Origin: DATBJG01 sp963790545
GTDB lineage: Bacteria > Acidobacteriota > Vicinamibacteria > Vicinamibacterales > JAMQPK01
DNA length: 64,000 nt
Direction: 5' to 3'
Assembly (NCBI GenBank): GCA_963790545.1
Contig: CAWBPA010000017.1
Location: 806,001 to 870,000 of the forward strand
The translations under genes and the position numbers were made by a program. How positions within the stretch are numbered: position 1 is the first letter of the stretch; every line of letters starts with the position of its first letter. Positions 20,079-28,927 of this stretch are shown here, one piece after another. Under the pieces are notes generated by a model. That model was given only the letters and a program-made list of their open reading frames with translations, searched no databases and had not been told where the DNA came from.

Positions 20079-20549
20079 TCACCGCCTCCGCTGTCCGATG
20101 TTCCCCACAACCGGCTGGGTCAGTTCCGCGAAGTCGTCGTAATGCATCCGGATAGCGTCTGTGTGGGTGCCAGCGCTGAAGACCATTTCAGGTTCGCCGA
20201 CGAAGCTCCGATCGACGAACAAGGGCAGGCGCTCTCGGGCCACGAAGGGCGAGATCGCTCCCACTTCGCAATCGGGGCATAAGTCGACCAGCTCGCGCTC
20301 GCCAGCGAGACGCAAAGTTTTCACCTCAGCCAGCGTACGCAACTGCTCGAGATCCACCAGAAGGTGTGCCGGAACCACGGCCAGGATGGGCCGGTCATCT
20401 GCAACGCACAAGACAGTTTTCGCCCAGCATCGGCCTGGCACGTGGGCGAGCGCCGCCTCCTTCTGCGCACTGTACGCCGCGGGATGCTGAAATGCAGTAA
20501 ACGGAATGTGTGCCTTTCGGAGCGATTCGTCGAGGGAGCGAGGCCTCAC
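20079..20549 (-). CDS. YbaK/ProX-type aminoacyl-tRNA deacylase
   Basis: 156 residues from GTG 20549, with GGAGG four bases upstream; the longer frame to 20720 begins in unlike sequence. The fold is visible as VPGRCWAKTVLCVADDRP, LAVVPAHLLVDLEQLR, DCEVGAISPFVARERLPLF and VFSAGTHTDAIRMHYDDF. The Lys after CWA corresponds to the conserved lysine of the YbaK domain, and GxxxP/GT motifs line the pocket. Such proteins hydrolyse mischarged tRNAs such as Cys-tRNA-Pro or Ala-tRNA-Pro in the cytoplasm. It converges on the TonB receptor, 13 bp apart. Confidence 0.85.
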   Translation of the reverse strand: MRPRSLDESLRKAHIPFTAFQHPAAYSAQKEAALAHVPGRCWAKTVLCVADDRPILAVVPAHLLVDLEQLRTLAEVKTLRLAGERELVDLCPDCEVGAISPFVARERLPLFVDRSFVGEPEMVFSAGTHTDAIRMHYDDFAELTQPVVGNIGQRRR

Positions 20550-20925
20550 GGTACCTCCGTTCTGGCCGGTGGGCCAGCATGCAACGGTGTCACCGAAAAC
20601 CGAGGCGTCTTGTTGGCGGGAACCTTCTCGATTGTATGCTGACCTGCCCACTAGTGGACGGTTTTTCTCTAGTATAGAATACGGCCACTTCAGGAAAGTC
20701 GTTCTTTCGTGACACCTCACGTCTGAGGTGCCCGACGGCGCGGGGGGGTTTTATGAAACCTCGCTCTCCGGTAATTCGGGCGACCGCCAGCGGCAACCGG
20801 CTTGACTCTTGTCTCACCGTAACAGCATACGGCTTCATAGACGAATCCGTTCCGCACGTCCTCCCTCTCTCGTACGTAGCGTCCGGCTTCAGCCGGACAT
20901 CCATTTTCCGAAGGGGGTCGGTGTC
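20550..20925. other. Intergenic region upstream of korA
   Basis: 376 bp without a gene. It contains a 7-bp hairpin (CACCTCA/TGAGGTG, 20713-20730), an AT-rich box TAGTATAGAATAC near 20671 that could be a promoter element, and the palindromic repeat at 20871-20900. The open frame extending korA upstream to 20809 crosses the repeat and is unlikely to be translated. Confidence 0.45.
20871..20900. repeat. CGTAGC-flanked palindrome
   Basis: GTCCGGCT/AGCCGGAC (20881-20898, loop TC) preceded by CGTACGTAGC. The same stem with a TTTA-type loop recurs at 52462-52481. Confidence 0.65.
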
Positions 20926-22785
20926 ATGAACCAGTCTGAGGTAATCGTCGGCATTGGCGGAGCAGCAGGCGATGGGGTGGCTTCGGCCGGGAATACCTTG
21001 GCGGTGTCGGTCGCCCGGCAGGGCCAAGCCGTGTTCGCCTACAACAGCTATCAATCGGTGATTCGTGGTGGCCATTCCTGGTTGCGCCTGCGCATATCGG
21101 CTAAGAAGCCCCTGAACCACGGCGATCGCGTGGATGCGCTCATCGCGTTGAATCAGGACACCCTGGATCGCCACTTACAGGACCTCGAAGGTGGCGGGCT
21201 GGTCTTGTACAACGCGGCCAAGCTCAAGCCACGGTACGAGCCCCCGAGAGGTGTGCAGCTCTGTCCCCTGCCGGTGCCCGAATTGACTCCGGCCTACGAA
21301 GAGCTCCCGGTCATGCAGAACACGGTCGCCGTTGGAGCGGTGATTCGGCTGATGGGACTGGACTTCGCGGGCCTCGAGTCGGTGCTCGAGTCCACCTTTG
21401 CCAAGAAACCTCAGGTCGTCGCCATGAACGTGGACGCGGCAAGAGCTGGCTACGACTACGCAGCGGCGCATTTCAAACCTTTGGCCCAAAATCTCCAGAA
21501 CACCACTCAGAAGTGGGCTCTCATGACGGGCAACGAGCTGATGGCCATGGGCGCCGCCTTCGCCGGCTGCAAGTTCTACTGCGCGTACCCAATGAGCCCC
21601 GCGACGCACATCCTGGAATGGTTTGCCGGTCACGGCAAAGAGCTTGGCATTTGCGTGCGCCAGGTCGAGGACGAGATCTCCGTCATCAACATGTCCATCG
21701 GGGCCGCTCACATGGGTGTGCGGAGCATGTGCGCAACCTCCGGTGGCGGTCTCGCGCTCATGACAGAGGCAATCGGCATGGCCGGCATCATCGAGACACC
21801 CGTCGTTGTGGTGAACGTGATGCGGGCCGGTCCCTCCACCGGCGTCCCCACAAAGACCGAACAAGCCGATCTGAACCAGGCCTTTGGCGCCAGCCAGGGC
21901 GACTTCCCACGGATTGTGCTCGCCCCGCTCAACATGACCGATTGCTTCACATCGCCTGCGCTGGCGTTCAACCTTGCCGAGCGTTACCAGTGCCCGGTGA
22001 TCATCCTTTCCGATCTCCTCATGGGCGAGGACAACGAGACGGTCGATCCGGCGCTCCTGAACGTCGACTTCGCGATCGACCGCGGCGAGCTCATCACCGA
22101 GGCGAACGCCAAGTTTGGCGGCGAACCGTACTTGCGTTACAAAGACACCCCTTCGGGAATCTCGCCGAGAGCGATTCCAGGCCTGCCCAGCCACCTCTAT
22201 GTATCCGGCACAGACGAGCACGACGAGGATGGCGTTCTGCTCAGCGATGTCTTTACGGATCCGGTGCGACGCAAGAAGATGGTAGACAAGCGTGCACGAA
22301 AGATGAGCACCGTGCTCGATCATGTTCCACCCCCGAAACTCGAAGGGCCCGCCGATGCCGAGGTGACCTTGGTCGGTTGGGGTTCAACCTGGGGCGTCAT
22401 CTCTGAAGCGGTCGAGCGCCTGAATCGAGAAGGCATTTCCGCCAACCATCTCCAGATCAAGCTTCTTATCCCCTTCCACACAACGGCCGTCACCGACATC
22501 CTCGGCCGAAGCCAGCGGATCGTCATCGTCGAAAACAACTTCAGCGGCCAGTTCGCTCGCCACCTGCGGGCCGAGACTGGAATCATGGCGCAGGGCCACA
22601 TCCGCAAGTACGACGGAGAGCCGTTCGAGCCAAAGCACATCGTGGCCGGCGTCAGGGACATTCTGGCCGGCAAAGACCTGGTGCAAGTGCTTTCGACGGA
22701 AGCCGGTTGGCGGACGGATCACCCCACCGGCACGAGCGGAGACTGGGAAGGACGACTCGTGGGTTCAGGGGCGAGAAGGGCGTAG
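20926..22785 (+). CDS. korA: 2-oxoglutarate (2-oxoacid):ferredoxin oxidoreductase, fused gamma-alpha subunit
   Basis: 619 residues from ATG 20926 (MNQSEVIVGIGGAAGDGVA), with AAGGGGG upstream. The gamma domain is at residues 1-190 (YQSVIRGGHSWLRLRIS, MQNTVAVGAVIRLMGLD). It is followed by the alpha/pyrimidine domain (MTGNELMAMGAAFAGCKFYC, YPMSPATHILEW, VEDEISVINMSIGAAHMGVR, ATSGGGLALMTEAIGMAG) and the transketolase C-terminal-like domain. The gamma-alpha fusion is typical of KorA. With KorB it decarboxylates a 2-oxoacid with CoA, reducing ferredoxin; in aerobes it can serve the TCA cycle. Forms an operon with korB 40 bp downstream. Confidence 0.95.
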   Translation: MNQSEVIVGIGGAAGDGVASAGNTLAVSVARQGQAVFAYNSYQSVIRGGHSWLRLRISAKKPLNHGDRVDALIALNQDTLDRHLQDLEGGGLVLYNAAKLKPRYEPPRGVQLCPLPVPELTPAYEELPVMQNTVAVGAVIRLMGLDFAGLESVLESTFAKKPQVVAMNVDAARAGYDYAAAHFKPLAQNLQNTTQKWALMTGNELMAMGAAFAGCKFYCAYPMSPATHILEWFAGHGKELGICVRQVEDEISVINMSIGAAHMGVRSMCATSGGGLALMTEAIGMAGIIETPVVVVNVMRAGPSTGVPTKTEQADLNQAFGASQGDFPRIVLAPLNMTDCFTSPALAFNLAERYQCPVIILSDLLMGEDNETVDPALLNVDFAIDRGELITEANAKFGGEPYLRYKDTPSGISPRAIPGLPSHLYVSGTDEHDEDGVLLSDVFTDPVRRKKMVDKRARKMSTVLDHVPPPKLEGPADAEVTLVGWGSTWGVISEAVERLNREGISANHLQIKLLIPFHTTAVTDILGRSQRIVIVENNFSGQFARHLRAETGIMAQGHIRKYDGEPFEPKHIVAGVRDILAGKDLVQVLSTEAGWRTDHPTGTSGDWEGRLVGSGARRA

Positions 22786-22825
22786 TGTCGGTGCCAACCA
22801 CCTGAGACGTTTTGAGGAGTCACAC

Positions 22826-23719
22826 ATGGCAACTGTAGTCGCTCCCAAGAAACTCGAGATGAAAGACTACAAGCCCGAGGTCCCGCCCGATTGGTGTCCA
22901 GGGTGCGGTGACTTCGGTGTCTTGAACGCGCTCTTCCAGGCTTGTGCGGAGATCGATCTCCCGCCGCGCGACCTGCTGGTGGTTTCCGGCATCGGCTGCT
23001 CGTCGAACCTGCCGGGCTTCATCCGCGCATACGGTGTGCACAGTCTGCACGGCCGCGCCCTCCCCTTCGCGACGGGCGCCAAGCTCGCGAACCATGCCAT
23101 GACCGTCATCGCCACGGGTGGCGACGGTGATGGGTACGGCATCGGGCTCAACCACTTCATCCAGGCAATGCGACGCAACATCGACGTCACCTACATCGTC
23201 ATGAATAACGAGATCTATGGTCTGACGACGGGGCAGGTCTCGCCCACGAGCGAAACGGGGATGAAGACCAAGACCACGCCACATGGAAATCTGGAAGGGA
23301 TGCTGAACCCGCTGGCTCTCGCGCTCGCCAGCGGTTGCGGCTACATCGCTCGTGGATACAGCGGCCAGCCCAAGCACCTCATGAAACTGTACGTGGACGG
23401 CATTCGACATCCAGGCTTCGCATTGATTGACGTCTTCAGCCCGTGCGTCACCTTCAACAAAGTACAAACCTACGACTGGTTCCGCAAACGAATCTACAAG
23501 CTGGAGGACACCGACCACAATCCGGCGAACTTCCACGGCGCGATGGACAAGGCCCTCGAATGGGGCGAGAAGATTCCAATCGGGCTCTTTTATCGCAATC
23601 CGGACCCACCGCCGAGCCTCCACAGACAAGATCCAGGGCTGCAGTCGGGCGTACTAGTCAAGCAGCTGATCGGCGTGAACGAGGAACAGCGTGGGAAACT
23701 GATTGCGGAGTTCATGTAG
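22826..23719 (+). CDS. korB: 2-oxoglutarate (2-oxoacid):ferredoxin oxidoreductase, beta subunit
   Basis: 297 residues, ATG 22826, with GAGGAG upstream. Begins with the cluster/TPP signature WCPGCGDFGVLNALFQAC, then GIGCSSNLPGF, the TPP-binding GGDGDGYGIGLNHF and YIVMNNEIYGLTTGQVSPTS. The conserved Cys of the family also occurs in FSPCVTFN. Length is standard. It partners KorA to form the thiamine-diphosphate active site and [4Fe-4S] electron path. No separate ferredoxin (KorD-like) subunit is encoded in the window. Confidence 0.95.
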   Translation: MATVVAPKKLEMKDYKPEVPPDWCPGCGDFGVLNALFQACAEIDLPPRDLLVVSGIGCSSNLPGFIRAYGVHSLHGRALPFATGAKLANHAMTVIATGGDGDGYGIGLNHFIQAMRRNIDVTYIVMNNEIYGLTTGQVSPTSETGMKTKTTPHGNLEGMLNPLALALASGCGYIARGYSGQPKHLMKLYVDGIRHPGFALIDVFSPCVTFNKVQTYDWFRKRIYKLEDTDHNPANFHGAMDKALEWGEKIPIGLFYRNPDPPPSLHRQDPGLQSGVLVKQLIGVNEEQRGKLIAEFM

Positions 23720-23721
23720 GA

Positions 23722-23748
23722 AATTGCAGGATTGCAGGATTGCAGAGA
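23722..23748. repeat. Short 8-nt tandem repeat after korB
   Basis: ATTGCAGG occurs twice, then ATTGCAGA, just after the korB stop. One arm only; no matching inverted arm nearby. Confidence 0.55.
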
Positions 23749-23779
23749 GTAAGAAAGAACAGAACTCAGCGACTGGCCA

Positions 23780-24304
23780 TCACTCTGGAGGTTTGAGGAC
23801 CGACCGATGGCTCGCATACGCCATGCGCGCCTGGACGTAGTCGCGATGCTCGAACCCCAGTTCGCTGGCAATCTGCCTGACTTGCGCCTCTTCTGCAGAC
23901 GACACCGAATTATCGGCCGCCGATACGGCAAAGAGACAATCGAGCAGTTCTCGCCGCTGGTCTAGGGTCGAAATCTCGCGGAACTGCCGCGTGACCAGGA
24001 AATCTTCGGTCCCACCAAACAACCGTGCGCGGCTCCTGGCAATCGCCACCGCCAGAACGGCTTGCGCCTCGGGAAGGTGTCCCCGTTGTTGAAGGATCTC
24101 GACCATCTTGTCCGTCTCCGCATCGCTGACGTGGAGATCGGCGGCAGCCGCGCGGCTCAGAATGTACGCGAACGCCGCAACGTAACGAGCGTCTGCCGGA
24201 TCCATTTGTTCCAACTCGGCCACGATGCGCCGCACCGTTTCGGTGTCGTCGGAGTCTTTTTCGGCCGTGCTCGACGAGAGTCCTAAGAAGCGCAGAATGG
24301 ACAT
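23780..24304 (-). CDS. TerB-like (tellurite-resistance TerB domain) protein
   Basis: 174 residues from ATG 24304 (MSILRFLGLSSSTAEKD). It is all-helical with two TerB-like halves: AAFAYILSRAAAADLHVSDA (acidic D..V..AE pattern) and CLFAVSAADNSVSSAEEAQV followed by IASELGFEHRDYVQARMAY. These paired acidic motifs match the TerB family, which is linked with metal or stress responses though its biochemical role is unsettled. Longer in-frame starts up to 24361 exist; no clear Shine-Dalgarno decides among them. Converges with korB. Confidence 0.8.
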   Translation of the reverse strand: MSILRFLGLSSSTAEKDSDDTETVRRIVAELEQMDPADARYVAAFAYILSRAAAADLHVSDAETDKMVEILQQRGHLPEAQAVLAVAIARSRARLFGGTEDFLVTRQFREISTLDQRRELLDCLFAVSAADNSVSSAEEAQVRQIASELGFEHRDYVQARMAYASHRSVLKPPE

Positions 24305-24424
24305 TTCAAATACAAGAATACATGTGATAGCCAGCATCTGAAGACAGAATTCAGACGGCAATCCGCGTCCCGTGATGAGCTTCTATGACATCTTTTCGAA
24401 ACTGACCCACCCTCGACTAACCGA

Positions 24425-24688
24425 ATGGACTCAACCAAACACACCCGCCGGCCGGTCGGACTAATTAATGATCCGAACAATCGGATTTACCGCGGCATCG
24501 ATCCGAGGGGTACATTGCAAGTGCCGCCAGCGCCGCCGTTACCCGCCTGGTACGTTTGTGAACACTCAGCAGGATCGGTCGAAGTCGTCCAGTTCAGTGA
24601 ACGGGGTCTGTACCTCGTTATCTGCGCTGTCAACGTGCACTTCAACAGAAGGCATGTTCGGTTGGGTCAGAGTCCGGCGTCACGATAA
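24425..24688 (+). CDS. Possible small hypothetical protein
   Basis: 87 residues with ATG at 24425. The middle (NDPNNRIYRGIDPRGTLQ, then PPAPPLPAWYVCEH, then RGLYLVICAVNVHF) reads like protein. But codon third positions are less GC-biased than in neighbours, no Shine-Dalgarno is obvious, and no family is recognised. It fills an otherwise empty 470-bp gap. Treat as a weak candidate. Confidence 0.3.
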   Translation: MDSTKHTRRPVGLINDPNNRIYRGIDPRGTLQVPPAPPLPAWYVCEHSAGSVEVVQFSERGLYLVICAVNVHFNRRHVRLGQSPASR

Positions 24689-24705
24689 CGACTAGCCAGT
24701 GAACA

Positions 24706-24766
24706 AACAGGAGGCAGGAGCTCAGGAGATCGTCAAAAGTGTCTCCTGAGCTCCTGAACTCCTGGT
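24706..24766. repeat. Octamer-family hairpin
   Basis: The left arm 24706-24728 (AACAGGAG first, CTCAGGAG last) pairs with the right arm 24743-24766. The inner 15 bases pair perfectly. It lies 11 bp from the stop of the minus-strand gene at 24778. Confidence 0.8.
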
Positions 24767-24777
24767 CAACCTGACAG

Positions 24778-26013
24778 TTACTTCACCGTCCACAGCGTCA
24801 ACGACGACACGTCCTTCACGAACACACGATTCCCCGAAATCGTCGGCTGCGCCCAGGTCTCAGTTGACGCCACTTTGTACCGTTTGAGCGGTTCGAACTT
24901 CACCCGGTTATGACGCAGCACCACGAGCTCGCCGTCGTGCTCCAGTGAAAAAATGGTGTCGCCCGAGCGAACAATCGCAGCGTTCTCGGCCTGACGAGGC
25001 TCGCTTTTCCACAAGACCTTGCCGGTCTCCAGGTCGAGACCGAAATATTCCCCGCTGTTCAGGTGCGACAGGCCAAAGAGCACACCATCAGTGACCACAC
25101 CGTTGGTCATATGAAGTGACACCTCGTCGGTGCGCCAGACGTCTTCGGTCGCCCATCCGCTGCCCTTGCGGACGACACGAAACGCCGTGAAACCATTTCC
25201 GCGTCCGGCCTGTATCACCATGTCCTTATGGAGCACTGGTGTCTGCGAGGTGGTCGTGGCCTGTGTGACGAACGGCCTGCGCCAAAGGAGCTCCCCGGTC
25301 GCCAGAGACACGCCGACAAGGTTCTTCTGTGTGAACGTGACGACCTGCCGCGTGCCGCCGAGATCGAACACCATGGGGGAGCCATACGCCGGTCCATCTC
25401 CATTCCAGCTCCACTTGGCGTCACCCGTCGCCACATCGAATGCCGTGAGCGCGCCATCGTCGTGTCCTCCGACGTGCACGATGACGAGGTTTCCGTCAAC
25501 GACAGGGGACATTGCCGTGTGGAAGAGTGGCTGCACCGGCGATGCGGCTTTCTGCCACAAACGCTTTCCGGTTGCCGCATCGAAGGCCGTGACGACACCG
25601 GTCATCCCCAACGTAAACAGCCGGCCACTCGCGAACGTCGGTGTGGACTTGGGTCCGGGACCATGACGCGCGGTGGACGAATTCATGGTGAACGGAGCCG
25701 GATAGCTGGTGCGCCAGATGACCTTGCCGGTTCGGGCGTCGAGCGCGCTCATGACTTCGTCGTCTTTCTGTCGTGTATATAAATAGAGCCGGTCGCCGAC
25801 GAGAAGCGGTGTGGCGTAGCCCTGCCCCACCTCCACCTTCCATTGTTCGGTCAGCTGCTCGGGCCACGAAGCGGGCGCGTTGAACGCAGTGATCACGCCG
25901 TCACGCTTGGGCCCACGCCATTGTGGCCAATCCTGGGCGTCAGCCGCCGCTGCAAGCGACGTTACGCCAACCAATAGGGCAATCAAGGTCATCATTCGAC
26001 GCTTCGCATCCAT
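24778..26013 (-). CDS. Secreted PQQ-like beta-propeller protein
   Basis: 411 residues from ATG 26013, with GGAGGG nine bases upstream. Signal peptide residues 1-27 (MTLIALLVGVTSLAAAADAQ). The mature start DWPQWRGPKRDGV is the usual beginning of WPxWRGP-type pyrrolo-quinoline-quinone-like propellers. Repeats of the form DAATGKRLWQK, DVATGDAKWSW, SLATGELLWRR and DLETGKVLWKS are visible. The family has the BamB/PQQ fold but usually lacks PQQ ligands and the dehydrogenase active site. Role unknown. A homologue sits at 52509-53745. Confidence 0.85.
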   Translation of the reverse strand: MDAKRRMMTLIALLVGVTSLAAAADAQDWPQWRGPKRDGVITAFNAPASWPEQLTEQWKVEVGQGYATPLLVGDRLYLYTRQKDDEVMSALDARTGKVIWRTSYPAPFTMNSSTARHGPGPKSTPTFASGRLFTLGMTGVVTAFDAATGKRLWQKAASPVQPLFHTAMSPVVDGNLVIVHVGGHDDGALTAFDVATGDAKWSWNGDGPAYGSPMVFDLGGTRQVVTFTQKNLVGVSLATGELLWRRPFVTQATTTSQTPVLHKDMVIQAGRGNGFTAFRVVRKGSGWATEDVWRTDEVSLHMTNGVVTDGVLFGLSHLNSGEYFGLDLETGKVLWKSEPRQAENAAIVRSGDTIFSLEHDGELVVLRHNRVKFEPLKRYKVASTETWAQPTISGNRVFVKDVSSLTLWTVK

Positions 26014-26063
26014 CACGCTTGTCCCTCCAGACGTCATGATTCCTCAGTTTTGGTTTCAAGAGC

Positions 26064-26160
26064 TCAACGCAGAGTTCGCGGGGGCCGCTGAGAACGCTGA
26101 AAAACCACACATAAGCATTTTCTGCGAACACCGCGTCCTCGGCGTCCTCAGCGTTGAAAG
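26064..26160. repeat. Hairpin of 9-nt-period arms
   Basis: Left arm 26064-26104 and right arm 26118-26160 are inverted sets of four 9-nt units (NNCGCWGAG type). The loop is about 13 nt. It fills the gap between two minus-strand propeller genes. Confidence 0.75.
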
Positions 26161-26179
26161 ATTCACATGCTCTCAGGTC

Positions 26180-27250
26180 CTAGTCGATTTTCTGGCCCGG
26201 ACGAATGCCGGCCATCTTCAGTCGAATTTTGAACACGTGCGTGCACGCCGTGATGTACAGGCTTCGGTTGTCGCTGTCTCCAAACGCCACATTCGTCGCG
26301 CACACTCGTGCTCTGGGCTCCTCGGTGGGTTGGGGAAGATGGAGTCGGCCAAGTGGTTTTCCTTCCGCTGACGTGATTTGCACCTGTCCGGGGTTTCCGC
26401 CACTGGTAGTGTAGAGGTTGCCTCGACGATCGACTCGCATTCCATCGGTGCCATGCTGCACGAAGAGGCGACCGTTGCCGACGGTGTCGTCTGGCAGGAT
26501 GTCATATCGCATCGTCCGCTGAAATCCTGCCGTCACGTACAGGTGTTTTTCGTCTGGCGACAGCGTAATGCCGTTGGGCGCCATGCCAGAAGCATCTTTG
26601 TCGCCCCCGAGCAGCGTGACCTTGCTGTCTTTCACCAAATAGAAGCCGCTGAAGGGCAGCTCCCTTCCAGGATCTTTGGCCGCTCCTCTCATCCCCCATA
26701 CCGAGTCAGTGAAATACAGCGCGCCATTCGACTTGATGACGATATCGTTGGGACCGTTGAAGCGTTTGCCTTCATACCGATCCGCCAGCACGGTACGGCT
26801 ACCGTCCTTTTCAAGCCTGTACACGATCCGGTCGGCCATCGCTGTCACGACAACCCGACTCTGGGGATCGAGCGCGAGTCCATTCGATCCAATGAGCAGA
26901 ATTGCCACGCGGCCCGCAACGGTCTGGGCCCCGACGTTCGAGTTGTCTTTTCCGGTGAAGCCGCTGTTTTCCAGAAAGACGGAGAGCGGGCTGTCAGGCG
27001 CCCACTTGTAGATCACGTTGGCGGCGTTATCGCTGAAGAGCAGGTAGCCACCCCCGCCCTGCGGCACCCAGAGAGGTCCTTCAGTCAGGGCGAACTTGTC
27101 GCCCAGGAGTTCAAGTTTCGCATCCGCCGAGATGATGTCATCCAGCGCTGGATCCAGTTTCTCGATCCGGAAAGGAGCGCCGCCCTGCGACTGAGCTGAC
27201 CACAGGTCGACCGTCAGCGCCATCACCAAAGCCACAATACAACGTTTCAT
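26180..27250 (-). CDS. Secreted SMP-30/gluconolactonase-like hydrolase
   Basis: 356 residues, ATG 27250. Signal peptide 1-22. Metal-site motifs of the SMP-30/gluconolactonase family are visible: FALTEGPLWVPQGG (the EGP glutamate near residue 57), FNGPNDIVIKSNGALYFTD (Asn and Asp ligands) and PNGITLSPDEKHLYVT. The reaction in the family is hydrolysis of sugar or aromatic lactones with Ca2+ or Zn2+. The signal peptide places it in the periplasm, where it could follow a sugar dehydrogenase such as the one at 31674. Ends AGIRPGQKID. Confidence 0.88.
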   Translation of the reverse strand: MKRCIVALVMALTVDLWSAQSQGGAPFRIEKLDPALDDIISADAKLELLGDKFALTEGPLWVPQGGGGYLLFSDNAANVIYKWAPDSPLSVFLENSGFTGKDNSNVGAQTVAGRVAILLIGSNGLALDPQSRVVVTAMADRIVYRLEKDGSRTVLADRYEGKRFNGPNDIVIKSNGALYFTDSVWGMRGAAKDPGRELPFSGFYLVKDSKVTLLGGDKDASGMAPNGITLSPDEKHLYVTAGFQRTMRYDILPDDTVGNGRLFVQHGTDGMRVDRRGNLYTTSGGNPGQVQITSAEGKPLGRLHLPQPTEEPRARVCATNVAFGDSDNRSLYITACTHVFKIRLKMAGIRPGQKID

Positions 27251-27331
27251 GGAACCTCTCGTGCGACGCGAGTTTACGATTGGTGGGCCCCCGCAGTAAA
27301 CTCACAGGACCGAAACGAAAGGTGGATCGTC

Positions 27332-28366
27332 ATGAACATCCGACTGCTCGCGACGGCCGGGCTGGTTGCGGTGACGACCGCAGTTGCGTGGTGGCAACCT
27401 GTGTCGGTTGCGGGCCAGGCGCCTTCGCGGGCCCAGGAATCCTCAATTTCGGATTCGGCTGGCTATGTCGTTCCCCGTACACCTTGGGGCGATCCTGATC
27501 TTCAGGGCGTCTTCACGACAGACGATGAACTGGGCGTGCCCTTCGAGCGGCCCGAACAGTTCGGCGATCGAGCGCTCGTGACCGATCAGGAGTTCGCCGA
27601 ACGCGAGGCTCAAGCGCGACGGCAGGCGACAACCGATGCCGAGGAGTTTGTCGCGCCTCGTGTGGCTGGCCGAGGCGGGGACGGCACCGGTCCTCCCGCC
27701 CATTGGCTCGAGCGCGGGAAACCCTCGAAACGAACCTCCCTGGTGATCGATCCCACCGACGGCAGAATTCCTTATCTGAACGAACAGGCTCGCCTGCGTA
27801 ACACCCTTGCCGTCAACGCCCGCACGTCTGGGAATCGTCCTTTCGATGGTCCCGAGACCCTTGATTTGTACGATCGATGCATCACACGCGGACTGCCTCA
27901 TGTGATCTTTCCGACGATATACAACAACACGTCGCAGATCGTGCAGGGCCCCGGGTACATCGCCATCTCCTACGAGATGATTCACGACGTCCGTGTCATT
28001 CCGCTCGACGGCCGACCGCATCTCTCCACGACCATACGGCCGTACTTTGGCGACTCGCGCGGCCATTGGGAGGGCGACACGCTGGTCATCGACGTCACGA
28101 ACTTTCCGAACAACATGATCAACTATCGCGGATCGGGCGCGTTCTTGCATGTGGTGGAGCGCTTCAGACGGATCGACAACCAGACAATGCGCTATGAGGT
28201 GACGGTCGAAGATCCGACCACATTTGCGCGACCGTGGACTGCGGCTCTCAGCCTGAGACGAGACGCTCGGCAAGCCCAAGTCCTCGAGTACGCCTGTCAC
28301 GAAGGCAATTACGCAATGACGAACATTCTCAGCGGGGCCCGCGCCGCCGAGAAGGCCGCGAAGTAG
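27332..28366 (+). CDS. Secreted acidobacterial protein of unknown function (WEGDTL family)
   Basis: 344 residues from ATG 27332. Signal peptide residues 1-27 (LVAVTTAVAWWQPVSVAGQ). The mature part has TPWGDPDLQGVFTTDDE, then SLVIDPTDGRIPYL, DRCITRGLPHVIFPTIYNN, YEMIHDVRVIPLDGRPH and the core GHWEGDTLVIDVTNF. All these blocks recur in order in 41575-42474, so the two are paralogues about 13 kb apart. Function unknown; family members are abundant in Acidobacteriota. It converges tail to tail with the GlcG-like gene with no space. Confidence 0.75.
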   Translation: MNIRLLATAGLVAVTTAVAWWQPVSVAGQAPSRAQESSISDSAGYVVPRTPWGDPDLQGVFTTDDELGVPFERPEQFGDRALVTDQEFAEREAQARRQATTDAEEFVAPRVAGRGGDGTGPPAHWLERGKPSKRTSLVIDPTDGRIPYLNEQARLRNTLAVNARTSGNRPFDGPETLDLYDRCITRGLPHVIFPTIYNNTSQIVQGPGYIAISYEMIHDVRVIPLDGRPHLSTTIRPYFGDSRGHWEGDTLVIDVTNFPNNMINYRGSGAFLHVVERFRRIDNQTMRYEVTVEDPTTFARPWTAALSLRRDARQAQVLEYACHEGNYAMTNILSGARAAEKAAK

Positions 28367-28861
28367 CTACTTCAGCAGATCCGCAACCTTGGCCACACCG
28401 GCTTTTGCACAGGCGTCATCCATCTCCTGGCTTGATCCTGAGCTGCCGACGCCGCCAATCGTCTCCTTGCCCACCTGGATTGGGACGCCGCCGCCTAAGG
28501 CCAGAATATCTGCAATATCACGTTGCGGCGTCAACGTGGGATCGCTCGCCGTCCGTTTCTGAAACTCCATCGTCGTGGTGCGGAACATCCTGGCCGTGTA
28601 CGCCTTGCGCCGGGCCATCTCTACCATTTGCGCAGTGGCCCTCTCGTCACGCAGGATCACGATGACCTGCCCAGCCCGATCGACTACGGCTGCAGCCGTG
28701 TTGAACCCTTTGGACTTGCATTCCGCAATCGTCGCCTCGGCGATCGTCTTCGCCATGGCCAGCGAAAGATTGCGCTCGGTCACCAGCCCCTGCGCAGTCA
28801 CGAGACCGGACATCGTGATGGCAATGCCAATGACCGCCGGAACGTTCAGCGTGAGAGACAT
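28367..28861 (-). CDS. GlcG/HbpS-like (DUF336) secreted protein
   Basis: 164 residues from ATG 28861, with GGAGG four bases upstream. Signal peptide ending GLVTAQG. The GlcG/HbpS fold is visible as AEATIAECKSKGFNTAAAVV, DRAGQVIVILRDERA, ARRKAYTARMFRTTT, and the glycine-rich LALGGGVPIQVGKETIGGVG and SGSSQEMDDACAKAGV. Members bind haem or small ligands, or act in glycolate-type catabolism. Likely periplasmic. The cyclase gene (28928-30350) lies just upstream on the same strand. Confidence 0.85.
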   Translation of the reverse strand: MSLTLNVPAVIGIAITMSGLVTAQGLVTERNLSLAMAKTIAEATIAECKSKGFNTAAAVVDRAGQVIVILRDERATAQMVEMARRKAYTARMFRTTTMEFQKRTASDPTLTPQRDIADILALGGGVPIQVGKETIGGVGSSGSSQEMDDACAKAGVAKVADLLK

Positions 28862-28875
28862 GGGGCCTCCAGTTA

Positions 28876-28911
28876 GAAAGTTCAAAGTTCAAAGTGCAAA
28901 GTGGAAAGTAA
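28876..28911. repeat. Tandem 7-nt repeat (AAAGTTC type)
   Basis: About five heptamers (AAAGTTC, AAAGTGC, AAAGTGG) run in tandem in the 66-bp gap between the cyclase stop and the GlcG-like start. One arm only. Confidence 0.6.
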
Positions 28912-28927
28912 GCAGAAACGTAGAGAC

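Noticed and set aside
21175..22323. 382-residue open frame on the minus strand
   Set aside because: Antisense to korA; His- and Gly-rich shadow of conserved korA sequence.
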